Shown here: positions 54,953-64,000 of the stretch, piece after piece
Numbering within the stretch: the stretch's first letter is position 1
Layout: each line of letters starts with the position of its first letter
Assembly: GCA_021464415.1 (NCBI GenBank)
Contig: CM038467.1
Span: 52,557,309-52,621,308 of the forward strand
Direction of reading: 5' to 3'
DNA length: 64,000 nucleotides
From: Lonicera japonica
Lineage: Eukaryota; Streptophyta; Magnoliopsida; Dipsacales; Caprifoliaceae
Made by a program: the position numbers and the translations under genes
The notes under the pieces: generated by a model
Database searches by the model: none
Seen by the model: only the letters and a program-made list of their open reading frames with translations
What the model was told of the DNA's origin: nothing

Positions 54953-57741
54953 ATGTCGGCTTTTCATTCTTATAATAATAGTATTCATTCTCTCCCTCCG
55001 GATTGTCTGCTTGGTGATTCTCCGAATATTTTTACCACGGGATCTGACGATTTTACTTTCATATCGCCGCATCACGATGATTGGGAGGGGATAGTATGGC
55101 AAGGTGCTGAAGGTGCGGCTTACCGACGTGCTGTGTATACTGACGCTGTCGTTTCTGATATCAACCCCCCGTGGCTTATCATGGAGCCAGAACAGCATTT
55201 ATTCTTCAATCGTACCCGGGTATTTCCAAATGCAACATATATTATGAAATGCTAATGTACTGCTTTATATGTTTATGCAAGTGCCATGTTAGTTGTCTTT
55301 AAAAATAAAATGATAATAAAATCAATTAATAATATATAATGTTAGTAATAATAATAGTGGTAATAATAGTAGTACTAGTAGTACTAGTAAATAGTAATAG
55401 TACTAGTAAATAGTGATAGTACTAGTAAATAGTGATAGTACTAGTAAATAGTAAATAGTAGTAGAACATGTTTCCTGCAAAAGCAAATAATACCATGTTA
55501 GAAATTCCTATATATGCCTATATGCTAAAATGCATGTTTATCATTTTCGAGCCCCCCTTTTTTCTTTTCTTTTTTTTTAAACCAGGTAAGTCGCATATGC
55601 CATGGTTCTTGCAACTCTGTCTATGACGCTTGGGTATCCTCTCCTCAAGCGGTTAGGGAGTTCCTCGGTGTTACTCCTTTTGGCCCTCTTCTAAACGCAT
55701 TGCTTGGGCACGCCCAGCGTGGTTCGAATCTTACGACGGCGATGGCGGAAAGGTGGTTTGATACTACCCACACCTTTCAGTGGGGTTGGGGGGAGATGAC
55801 CATGACTCCCATAGACGTGCATGTCTTGACGGGTTTGCCTTTCGGGGGCCGGCCGATCGATTGTTCTCCTTCAGCTAGGATTACCGAGGCGGGGATGCGA
55901 GCTGCTCTGGGTTGGTATTACGAGGGGAATGAGATCCCTCATGCTGTTTTGGTTGAATATCTGAAGCAGGAAAGTTTGCGCATGGTAAGCAGGGGCAATC
56001 TTCTTACCCGACAAGAGGTTCGTCAGTATGCTAGATCACTGCTCCTCTTAGTTCTGCAGGAATTATTTACAGCTCGCGGTAATAATGATGCAGCTGTATA
56101 CTGGCTTGCCATTCTCAATGATTTCAGCACTATTCATTCTTGGGATTGGGGGGGGGGACTTGTTCTAGCCGTTCTGTATGACTCGATGGATAGTTTTTCG
56201 AGGCGCGAATCTTCTACTCACCGGGGAATGTGCATGTTATGGGAGGTACCCCCCCTTCTATCTCTTTTATCATAATTTCCACGTTTGTATAAGTTTCTTT
56301 GTTAATCTTTTCTTTATATTTTTTTCAGGCCTGGTCTCTGGCGTATATCGGTAGTGGTCCGGCACAGCTTGGTGTTTGTAGGAATCGTTCTTTCCCCTTT
56401 TTTCGTCGTTTTTCCCGAAAACTATGTACGTCGAAGCCATTCCGTTATTCTCTATCGCATCTTTGCCACGGAGATTTCTTTGGGCTTAGCCCTGATCGGG
56501 TACAAACTTTATCCCTTGGTTCATTTTATATTTCCCTTCTTTTTGAAATTGTTCCTTATACTTATGTCTCTGTAGGTGAACTGGACCCCCTGGTCGGAAT
56601 TGCAGGTCAGCCGGCTTTCCATTATATCCGGACATTTTCTCAGACACGGCGGCTGTTGCGTCATGATTATGACTATTGTTTCTATCTGGGCGAGAGGGTG
56701 ATGCGTCAGCATTCTCCTGGGGCTACTCTCAAGTCCCCTGCTCATCCTCATTCGCGTATGCGTTTTCCTTCTCAGGTTCCTGCTGAGGATCATTTAATCT
56801 TGTTTCAAGGATGTGATTATACGAGGTTCCAGTCGGATATTCCTTATCGCGAGTTTGCACGCATTTATCTGTTGCGAGAGAATGTAGGTGCCACCCCTGA
56901 TGACATTTATACACGTTATACTAGGCTAGGGGGAAATTCTCATTGTATTCGTGGGCAGGACTGGTATGCGATGCATGTGTCAAAATCTGGAGAGTCTGCT
57001 CACCCTGGGTATCGGTCTGCTAGTTCTTCTGATGATGAGAGTGGGAACCAAAATGAGAGTACGGATCAAGATGATGTCATGGATCAGGCGACTGATGGGA
57101 TTACTGGTGATGTAGAGGGTGTAAGTCAGAACCTTGGTGGACATGAAGACATGGATATTAGCTTTGGTCACGATGGTGGTGGTGTTGATGGTGGGTTCAC
57201 AGGCGGCAATGTGGCTATGAGGCCACCTGTTTTTGTCAATCATCCGATGGGTGAAGGCTTGGGTCATACTACAGGTTATCCAACGGGGCAAGGGCAAGGC
57301 TTTGTTGCAGGTTATCAAACAGAGCAAGGGCGAGGTTTTGTTGCAGGTTATCAGACGGGGCAAGGTTCGAGTTTTGATTTGCCCGCCTTCTCTAACTTTA
57401 CCTCTTTCCTGAATAACAACCCTTTTGGTGGCGAGGTACCCCAAGACTCTGGGAGGGAATTCCGAGATATGGTACGAGATCTCAACCAGGCAGAAGCGGC
57501 TAGACGTTTTGAGAGGGATCAAGGGATGCCTTCTGGACCTGGCCAATCGTCCCGCTCTTGTAGTTTACCTGTATTGCCGCAGACCAAGTCTTTTACTGCT
57601 GCTTGGGAGGAGATGCTGTATAACCTCCGATCTTCTCCCACTCCTGAACGTTTTACTTTTCCCGGGATTCCAAGTGGGAAAAATGTTGTAGTCTCGATAG
57701 ATGAATTACGCAGTCTTTATGATACTGCCACGGATTATTAG
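54953..57741 (+). CDS. Plant-mobile-domain (PMD) protein carried antisense by Tat-2
   Basis: ATG 54953 follows a TATA box by about 105 bp. Exons are 54953-55219, 55586-56245 and 56329 onwards, with GT/AG borders that keep one frame. A further intron at about 56425-56574 (GTACGT to CTGTAG) is possible. The domain part contains DDWEGIVWQGAEGAAYRRAV, then LTTAMAERWFDTTHTFQWGW, then GEMTMTPIDVHVLTGLPFGG, then LAILNDFSTIHSWDWGGGLV, then FYLGERVMRQ. This is the layout of the plant mobile domain (aminotransferase-like) family. The C-terminal third is acidic, then has glycine repeats (GYQTGQG type, about 57255-57370). TAG 57739-57741 ends the frame, but in-frame sequence to 57993 (DRSFRDAMRLASNAAAREAP, then RRRGPPSRRSQ) looks coding, so the stop may be a mutation. 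Host PMD proteins of the MAIN/MAIL1 group act in the nucleus in transposon silencing; a role of this copy is inference. Confidence 0.8.
55365..55465. repeat. Minisatellite in intron 1 of the PMD gene
   Basis: An about 19-20-bp unit, AGTACTAGTAAATAGTGAT, is repeated about five times within the intron 55220-55585. Confidence 0.8.
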
Positions 57742-58229
57742 GCCTTCTTAGTTCACTGTGTTCCCCAACCATGGGACTACGATAGGTCTTTCCGTGATGC
57801 TATGAGGCTTGCTAGTAATGCCGCTGCTCGTGAGGCTCCTGATCCTGGTGCACCCTCTCGCTCTTCCATGGGGTCAGTTAACGAGGCCGTGCTCATAAGT
57901 CGTCCTGCCCCTCGTCGTCGTGGCCCTCCTTCTCGACGTTCTCAGCTTGGTTCGGCGAAGAATATTGACATGTCATCGAGACGTGGCAGTTAGCTAGTTT
58001 TTTTTTGTTTTTTGAAAAAGCATCCTTTATGTTTTATTTATGAAATCGTGTATTTTGCAAAAAAGAAACAAGTCTGTGTAGCTCGAAAATGATATGTATG
58101 CAAACGTATGTAATGTAGACTCTTTTTCGAAAATATATTTAATATTTTATTTTGAGAAAATATCAGTTGTAAGTATTGTTATGTTTGTTAATAAAGATTT
58201 TGGCCTGGAGGCAAAAGTTTTATTTTGGG
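57742..58229 (+). other. Possible C-terminal extension of the PMD gene and gap to the next promoter
   Basis: The PMD frame stays open after TAG 57739 up to TAG 57991-57993, with a basic Arg/Ser/Pro-rich tail (RPAPRRRGPPSRRSQ). This resembles a nuclear-localisation type sequence. From 57994 to 58229 the sequence is AT-rich and non-coding. Confidence 0.5.
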
Positions 58230-58312
58230 GACAACAACTTTGTCTTGGGGACAACAGCTTTGTCCTGGGGACAACTGCTTTGTCTTTAGACCAATGCCCC
58301 CTCCTATAAATA
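58230..58312 (+). promoter_or_regulatory. Promoter of the DUF7745-like gene: TTGTC/GACAA array and TATA
   Basis: GACAA cores lie at 58230, 58250 and 58270, and TTGTC cores at 58240, 58260 and 58280, so the period is exactly 20 bp. The two complete palindromes are TTGTCTTGGGGACAA (58240-58254) and TTGTCCTGGGGACAA (58260-58274). TATAAATA is at 58305-58312, 20 bp after the last core. The ORF begins at 58397. Confidence 0.9.
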
Positions 58313-58396
58313 CTTCCATTATTTCATTCATTTCTTCACTTCTCTCATTTTCCTTCCTTTCTTACTTTTTTCTCTCTACACTCTTTCACCCACATT

Positions 58397-59662
58397 ATGT
58401 CTTCCTTTCGTTCCGATGAATCTCTCCGATTTCTTCAGTCTCTAGGGCAGCTCATGCGTGCTGACAATGCCCTAAACTGGGGAGATTGGAGTCGTCTTTT
58501 CTACTGGCGATCTGCTGAGATTCGATATAGTTTTCTTCTTTGCGCCTTACCCCTTTGGGACCATACCGATCACGTCTTTCGCATAGGCATTGACGAGCTC
58601 TGTCCCACTTATGAGGAGTTTTCTTGATTTCTGGGTCAGCCTCTCAATACCGAGTTAGCTATTTTGGATCTCACCCTCAGCCCCCGCTTGGTTCTTGCTG
58701 AGATTCTTCAGGTGGATTCTCGGGTTTGCCGTTCGATGCTTACTCCAACTGGTTTAGATTTACGTCGCCTAGTCCGATTCTTGCTCGACTCTGCTGATGA
58801 TCCCGTTTTTACTCGAGCTCGCACCGTAGGTGCCATGGTATGCTGTTTTGCTACCCTGCTCTTTGTTACTGGGGATTTCCTGATTGACCCAAATATAGTT
58901 TTACTAGTTCAGCAGGCTTTACTGGGTCGTTCGATTGTTCCTTACTTGTTGGCCGAGACCTTCCTCGGGTTAGATGCTATGGTTGCTAGTACTTTTGAGT
59001 TTTTCCATGGGAGCCTGATATTGCTGTATATGTGGCTATTGGAGCGCTTTCGATTTGTATCTGATAGGCATGTGGGCCCTGCCATCCTGCGCAACACTGC
59101 GCGTTTTTTCAGACGTACCCTCTTGCTTAGTGATTCTAGGAGTGCTTGCATTTGGACTGGGGTTTTCTGCGAGATTTCTAGATCTATCCGATGGCACATA
59201 CCGTGGTGGCGATTGAGGTCGATGGTTTTATCTACTGGTGGTCAGTATTACGTGCGTATTCGGGGCCTCTTCTTTACTTCTTTCTACATTCCTTCCAGAT
59301 TGCTGCGACAGTTCAATATACCCTGGATGGATTTGCCTCCACCCCGCGATTTTTCGACTGACTCTGTTACGGTTGATACCCGGCTTGCTCTTCGATTCAC
59401 AGCTATGTGGGTAGGACGTTTCATACAAGTTTTCGGTGCTGCTGAGTTTGGGATCTCCCGTCCCATGGCGGAGGTTCACGTGAGGAGGATTTGGGATAGG
59501 GTCCAGGATCGGGTTCTTGGTAGTTTGCGCCAGATGCGTTGGTTTGAGTTTATGGAGGAGGTACCTGTGGTTGATGCTATTGTGCAAGCTTACAAGTTTG
59601 TGGATCAGGCTCGTATTGAGTTTTCGGCTGAAGATGATCAGCTGCCACCCCCACTAGCTTAG
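58397..59662 (+). pseudogene. DUF7745-like protein carried antisense by Tat-2, one in-frame stop
   Basis: ATG 58397 (SSFRSDESLRFLQSLGQLMR) opens a frame of 421 codons to TAG 59660-59662 (ending QLPPPLA), broken only by TGA 58625-58627 after YEEFS. At that place related proteins usually have Ser-Arg-Leu/Phe-Leu-Gly, so CGA changed to TGA by a single CpG transition is likely. Features are FYWRSAEIRYSFLLCALPLW near the start, then PTYEEF, then a long helical region (LFVTGDFLIDP, then ILLYMWLLERFRF, then WHIPWWRLRSM). The pattern matches the DUF7745 group found in plant gypsy elements. Function unknown. It has its own TATA and the same operator-like array as the LTR. Confidence 0.7.
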
Positions 59663-59917
59663 GGATGTTCTGGATGTAGTTTCTAGGTTTCTTTCAAAAC
59701 TGTTTTAGGGAGTTTATTTTGAAATTCATTTTGTTATGCAAACTTATTTTGTAATTTTTTAAAATTAATGAAAAGCAGGGTTTATTTTATTTTATGAAAA
59801 TTAGACCGGGCCTGAAATCACTTCTCAGGTTGCCTATGTTCCCCTTGTTTTAATATCTCAATTCTTGGCTGTGGGGCTCAGGTCTATGTAGTTCTTGGGT
59901 ATGGCGGCTTATGTCCT
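59663..59917. other. Convergent gap between the DUF7745-like gene and pol
   Basis: There is no gene. The + strand accessory gene and the minus-strand integrase end towards each other here. Confidence 0.6.
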
Positions 59918-60802
59918 TTACTGATAGTATTTCTTCAAACGGTCTAGATTAACCGGAGAACTGAACTGTTGCCCATCTGTATCTGTGATTATGACTGCTC
60001 CTCCGAACAAAATCTCTTTGACAATATACGGCCCTGTCCACTTCTGTGCGAATTTTCCCCTTGGATCTGTAGTTGGTTCTCTGATTTCTTTTAGCACCAA
60101 ATCATCTATATGTATTCCCCTGATTTTCACTTTCTGATTGAATGCTCTAGAAACCCTTTTCTGATACCCTTGCTGATGGTAGGCGGCTTTCAATCGTTTC
60201 TCGTCAAGTAGCGCCAACTCTTCATAACGGCTTTGAACCCAGTCTAATTCTGCCACTGTGCTTTCCATAACTACCCTCAGAGACGGGATATCCATTTCTA
60301 AAGGCAGTACTGGTTCCATCCCATACGTTAATGAAAATGGTGTGGCGTTTACGGAGACCCTTTCTGTAGTGCGATATCCCCACAATGCATACGGCAGTTT
60401 ATCGGCCCATTCTCGACCACCTTTTATCATCTTGCTAATCATATTCTTCAGATTTTTGTTTGCCGCTTCTACTGCACCATTAGTCTGTGGCTTATAGGGG
60501 GAGGACTTGTGCCTCTGTATCCCGTATTCTTCCATCACATCGTTGGCTTCTCCTTCAAAGTGGGTTCCATTGTCAGACACAATCTCATGGGGTACCCCGT
60601 ATCTATAGATGATATTCCTTCGAATGAATTTTGCTACCTTCTTAGCATCAAGCTTCGCATACGATTCTGCCTCGACCCACTTTGTAAAATAATCGATTGC
60701 GACCAGTATGTACTCATGTCCATTACTTGCTGACGGCGATATTTTTCCAATGACGTCTATTCCCCAAACTGAGAACGGCCAAGGAGCTGTCATAGTGTAC
60801 AA
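59918..60802 (-). CDS. pol: Tat-2 integrase core and C-terminus (part of pol)
   Basis: An open minus-strand frame of 294 codons. It has the integrase core with WGIDVIGKISPS, then FTKWVEAESYAKLDAKKVA, then IVSDNGTHFEGEAN, and NGAVEAANKNLKNMISKMI. The D, D, E residues are present. The C-terminal module is WTGPYIVKEI, ending NLDRLKKYYQ. A TAA just upstream, near 60876, separates it from the zinc-finger part in an otherwise continuous pol, so the full polyprotein is broken. It would integrate the element cDNA. Confidence 0.88.
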   Translation of the reverse strand: MYTMTAPWPFSVWGIDVIGKISPSASNGHEYILVAIDYFTKWVEAESYAKLDAKKVAKFIRRNIIYRYGVPHEIVSDNGTHFEGEANDVMEEYGIQRHKSSPYKPQTNGAVEAANKNLKNMISKMIKGGREWADKLPYALWGYRTTERVSVNATPFSLTYGMEPVLPLEMDIPSLRVVMESTVAELDWVQSRYEELALLDEKRLKAAYHQQGYQKRVSRAFNQKVKIRGIHIDDLVLKEIREPTTDPRGKFAQKWTGPYIVKEILFGGAVIITDTDGQQFSSPVNLDRLKKYYQ

Positions 60803-61372
60803 TTCTTTTGGGGGAAGTTTTTGAGATTTTACGTAGACTTGGCAGAGATGGCATCTTTTGACATGACCATTACAGTCTTATTGCATAGTGGTCCAGTAAT
60901 ATCCTTGTCGAATTATCTTCCGAGCCAAAGTGTGTCCACTCACGTGGGGTCCGCATTCTCCCCCGTGCACTTTGCTCATAACGGCTTGAGATTCCTCTTC
61001 TCTTAGGCATCGAAGATGTACTCCGTCATACCCTCTCTTGTACAATTTTCCTGCATAAATGATGAATTGAGCTGCCAATCTCCGAAGTGCTATCCGAGTC
61101 TTCTTATTGGCATGATCAGGGTATTGTCCTTCTTTTAAGACCCTCCAGATGCCGTAATACCAGGTGGCTGAATCTACCAATTCCTCATCTTCATTTTCAC
61201 TGTCAAGGACCATGCAGTATGTCGGGACCTCTCTTTGCTCAATAGTGATCTGTACTGCCTGTATATCTCCCGGGATTTCTACCATTGATGCCAATGTTAC
61301 CAGTGCGTCGGCAAAATTATTTTGACTGCGGGGTACATGGTGCAGTCGGCGATTTCCAACCCCACGTTGCAA
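60803..61372 (-). pseudogene. Tat-2 second RNase H end and integrase zinc-finger region
   Basis: From 61372 leftwards the frame reads HHVPRSQNNFADALVTLASM, the end of the archaeal-type RNase H. It goes on through LYKRGYDGVHLRCLREEES and VHGGECGPHVSGHTLARKII to YYWTTMQ and then TAA. Next comes DCNGHVKRCHLCQVY, the second half of the HHCC zinc finger. The stop lies inside the zinc finger. Confidence 0.8.
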
Positions 61373-61966
61373 GCCTCATATTCAGCCGTGTTATTGGTGC
61401 AGTCGAATTGCAACCGGAACGACAACGGTGCGTGAATCTGGTCTGGCGAGATTAAAAGAATCCCTATTCCATAGCCATTTTTGTTGGCAGCTCCGTCGAA
61501 ATACAATTTCCTTTTACCCTCTGTTTCTAATGCCATGATAGTTTCATCTAGGAAGCTGAGATCTCTTTCTTCTTCCTCTTCCAAAATAGGATTACCAGCC
61601 AAGAAATCTGCGATGATCTGACCTTTAATCGCCTTCTGCGTAACATATGTGATATCGAACTCAGATAACAAAAACACCCATTTAGCCATCCGATTAGTCA
61701 ACACTGGCCTCTCGAACAAGTATTTCAATGGATCCAACCGGGCTATTAGAACAACGGAAAATACGAGCATGTAATGGCGTAACTTATGAGTTGCCCAAAT
61801 CAAAGCTGCACACGATCTTTCCAGTGGTGAGTAATTTCTTTCACAGGGTGACAACTTCTTACTGATGTAATAAATCGCCTGCTCCTTTTGACTCTGGATC
61901 AAGTGTTGGGCCAACATAGCCCCTGCGGCAATTTCATTGACTGTGAGATACAATAATAAGGGAAGG
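61297..61966 (-). pseudogene. Tat-2 RNase H and start of second RNase H, with internal deletion
   Basis: The minus-strand reading covers AAGAMLAQHLIQSQKEQAIY, then YISKKLSPCERNYSPLERSC, then IIADFLAGNPILEEEEERDL, then KLYFDGAANKNGYGIGILLI, then NNTAEYEACNVGLEI. After this the frame jumps to the HHVPRSQ region. The middle of the second RNase H (about 60 residues, with the next catalytic Asp) is missing, so the domain is dead. The upstream side is cut by the LTR starting at 61967, and the RT lies beyond it. Confidence 0.8.
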
Positions 61967-64000
61967 TGTGAACACCTCATTTTGCGACCCTCGCAAGAAT
62001 TCTGATTTTCAAAGAAATGAACACGCATGGATGCATGAGCATTTTTAGATGCACAAAAACTATGTACATGTGATACAGGTCAAAGAAGAAAGCCAAAATG
62101 ACCCCGGATGAGGAGTTACAGAATTATCGAAAATTATCGGAATCGAAAATCGTCAAAAACTCCTGAAAACTTGTGAAAGAAGAGTTACACATTTCGGATC
62201 ATCCTCAAACTTTGAGTGTTGTTAGACATTATCATGAGGAGTAGTATACTCGAAAATCAGCTCAATCGAACAGGCGAATCTCCGAAAAATTCAGAAAATC
62301 ATGAGTTTGATTCGGGTAGTCAAATGGAGGTCTTCTCGAAGTTAAAATGGTTTGAAGTTTGGTAAGTGGATAGGCCTTATTGTGGGGAAGAGCATATTAA
62401 AATTTCAGCTTTGTCAGACATGGGATCCTCAAGAATCAATTTGTCTACCGTGCAATTCTAGTTGAAATGTCCTTCGTAGCAAATTAAAATAAATAGTGGC
62501 CTTCCCGAATTCTGATCGACCTCAAATTTGGACACAAGTTAGAAAACATTTGGAGGGAAAACATATCAGAATGATCCAACGGTTGTAAGTTCAATTTTCG
62601 AGATTGTTGTACGCAAGTACGTTTCCTACGCGAGAACAAACTCTTTGTACCAAGCCAAGGAGATAGAGTCCTTCCCGAACTCCGATAGTCTCCAATTTTT
62701 TACAGAGTCTAGAAGACTTATATTGGCAATACATATCTAAAATTAAGCATTATCCAACGGTTAGAACCCGACTTTTCGTTCAAACAAGGGACCTTGTCTA
62801 CAACAAGTACCTTTCCTACGCGAACACAAACTCTTCGTACCAATCAGAACGAAAGGGAACCTTCCCGAAATCTGATCGACCTGAAATTTTTACACAATCT
62901 AGAAGAGTTCTATTCCCAAAACATATCCAAAAATCAGGATGATCCAACGGTGGGAAGGTTTCTCGATAATTTCCAAGAGTCCTAGTTGCAATCTCTTTTC
63001 TTGCTCTCCAAGTATTTTCTTCAACTATAAATAGACCCCCCCCCTCCATTCATTATTTTCATCAACAATCAAGGGGATTTCGTGGCACACACCAAGAAAT
63101 CCTTATTCTCTCATTCCAAGGAGGCTCAGGTATAATTTTCTCTCTCTTCTTTTATTTATTCGTCAGTTTTATAATTTATATTCCTGTCTGCATAATTTCT
63201 ATTACTTGATAGCTTTTCAAAACTTTTTTTCAAATTGTTTTTCAAAACTAAAGGCGTATAATAAACCCTAATCCAATTCTAAAATAGTATTATTACTTTC
63301 TTACTTTTTCAAAAGTCCGGATTAGCGGTATTGTTATACGAAGGAATCGATAATCGCTATATATCCAATCTAACTCATAGATTGCAGTGTGTATGTGACA
63401 AATACTCGATTATGAAAGCATTATTGCCATCTATATCGGTTTAATCAATAGACTTTGGTATACGATTGGTCAACTCGCCTCATATCATATCGAGTATAAG
63501 ATTCCACATTGAATCAGTTTCCGAAAAGCCCAATACTTTTCAAAATCACTTGTTTCATTGCATTTATTATTCTCAAATTCTTTTTTTTTCAAATCACACA
63601 CACACACACACACACTTATTTTTAAATCGTGGGCGAACTAGGAAACACATCGTTTTCATCCCAACCCCAAAATCCCTGTTTCTAAGGCAAGCAGGAAAAG
63701 CTGAGAGTAATAGCAATAGCATGCAAGAGCTGAATTATAACACACGCATATCCTACTCAAGAGACCGAAAGGGCGAATTGGGTGCCTAACACCTTCCCGA
63801 TTCGTAACTTAGTCCTCGAACCTTCGAATCAACTGGTTTCGCATACATTGTGTATAAGAGGATATTTAGTCTATAAATACGTCTCTTTTACACAAACCTT
63901 TTTTGTTTGTTTAGTAAAACAAACTGGCGACTCTTATTCTTTTCAAAACCGATTTCCAAATCAACAACGGAATCGCCGCCCACGAGGACCCCCGGGCGTC
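61967..64000 (+). mobile_element. LTR of the 29963/37685 family, + orientation, running off the window
   Basis: It begins TGTGAACACCTCATTTTGCG and matches, reverse-complemented, the LTRs at 29963 and 37685 along its whole visible length. About 20 bp are missing at the right end. TATAAATA lies at 63026-63033, and the U5 box TGGCGACTCT at 63925-63934. It is clearly more diverged from that pair than they are from each other. GAAGG (61962-61966) would be its left target duplication. Whether it is a solo LTR or the 5' LTR of a full element cannot be decided here. Confidence 0.88.

Larger units (their letters stand above)
51945..64000 (-). mobile_element. Tat-2: Ty3/gypsy Tat element with two antisense accessory genes (runs off window, interrupted)
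   Basis: The 3' LTR (51945-53675) is followed on its right by the polypurine side. Then come two + strand genes (54953-57741 and 58397-59662) and, on the minus strand, integrase, RNase H and the end of RT (59918-61966). Transcription of gag-pol runs leftwards, so the two extra genes lie between integrase and the 3' LTR in antisense. Its pol is cut at 61966 by a second LTR element; the rest is outside the window. The element inserted into a Helitron. Confidence 0.85.

Noticed and set aside
61967..64000. This LTR as the 5' LTR of Tat-2
   Set aside because: It is in the opposite orientation to the Tat-2 3' LTR and interrupts the pol frame, so it belongs to a separate insertion.

Overview
The window is nuclear DNA of a flowering plant, probably a eudicot. 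It is AT-rich, has introns with GT/AG borders, and is mostly made of nested plant LTR retrotransposons. The only host-like gene I can support is the 3' part (six exons, 1177-2984, + strand) of a 3-hydroxyisobutyryl-CoA hydrolase-like gene. Its predicted C-terminus is the peroxisomal signal SRL. I see no rRNA gene, tRNA gene or CRISPR array.

Layout. 1-3490: the hydrolase gene end, with a 161-bp hAT-type MITE in its upstream (probably intronic) sequence. 3493-about 5625: a tandem LTR / 105-bp internal / LTR / 105-bp internal / LTR array of a minimal retrotransposon. About 7490-44755: one old, decayed Ty3/gypsy Tat-lineage element (called Tat-1 here, + strand). Its gag-pol is split by a solo LTR (9866-11360), a young full-length Athila (11565-23535, TSD ATGCT), a solo LTR (23980-26741, TSD AACCC), a hAT MITE (28091-28651, TSD GTCATGAC) and a recently inserted non-coding Tat-type element on the minus strand (29963-39730, TSD CATGC). 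Its 5' LTR is split by another solo LTR (7843-9013, TSD GTGAG). 44756-47439: a truncated Ty1/copia element (5' LTR plus gag, minus strand). 47602-50421: a solo LTR (TSD AAAAT). 50427-51944: a broken Helitron with RPA-like and Rep-like remnants. 51945-64000: a second Tat element (Tat-2, minus strand) whose 3' LTR, integrase and RNase H are visible. It carries two extra genes on the opposite strand, a plant-mobile-domain protein and a DUF7745-like protein. Its pol is cut at 61966 by another LTR that runs off the window.

The most interesting signal is in the promoters. In six LTR retrotransposon families, short palindromes repeated about every two helical turns (mostly 20-22 bp) sit upstream of the core promoter. 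Each family has its own palindrome sequence, except that Athila and one solo LTR share one. In Tat-2 the same TTGTC-N5-GACAA array lies 14-20 bp from the TATA box of the LTR and also of both antisense accessory genes. In Athila a perfect 16-bp palindrome (CCATGATCGATCATGG), in pairs 22 bp apart and with pairs 64 bp apart, occurs in both LTRs and again in front of the accessory ORF downstream of pol. This looks like an operator layout that links each element's LTR promoter to its accessory-gene promoters. The sequence shows the arrays directly; what binds them is inference.

A second signal is a conserved U5 box in six related LTRs. It repeats the first 8-10 bases of the primer-binding site (TGGCGACTCT) within the LTR itself.
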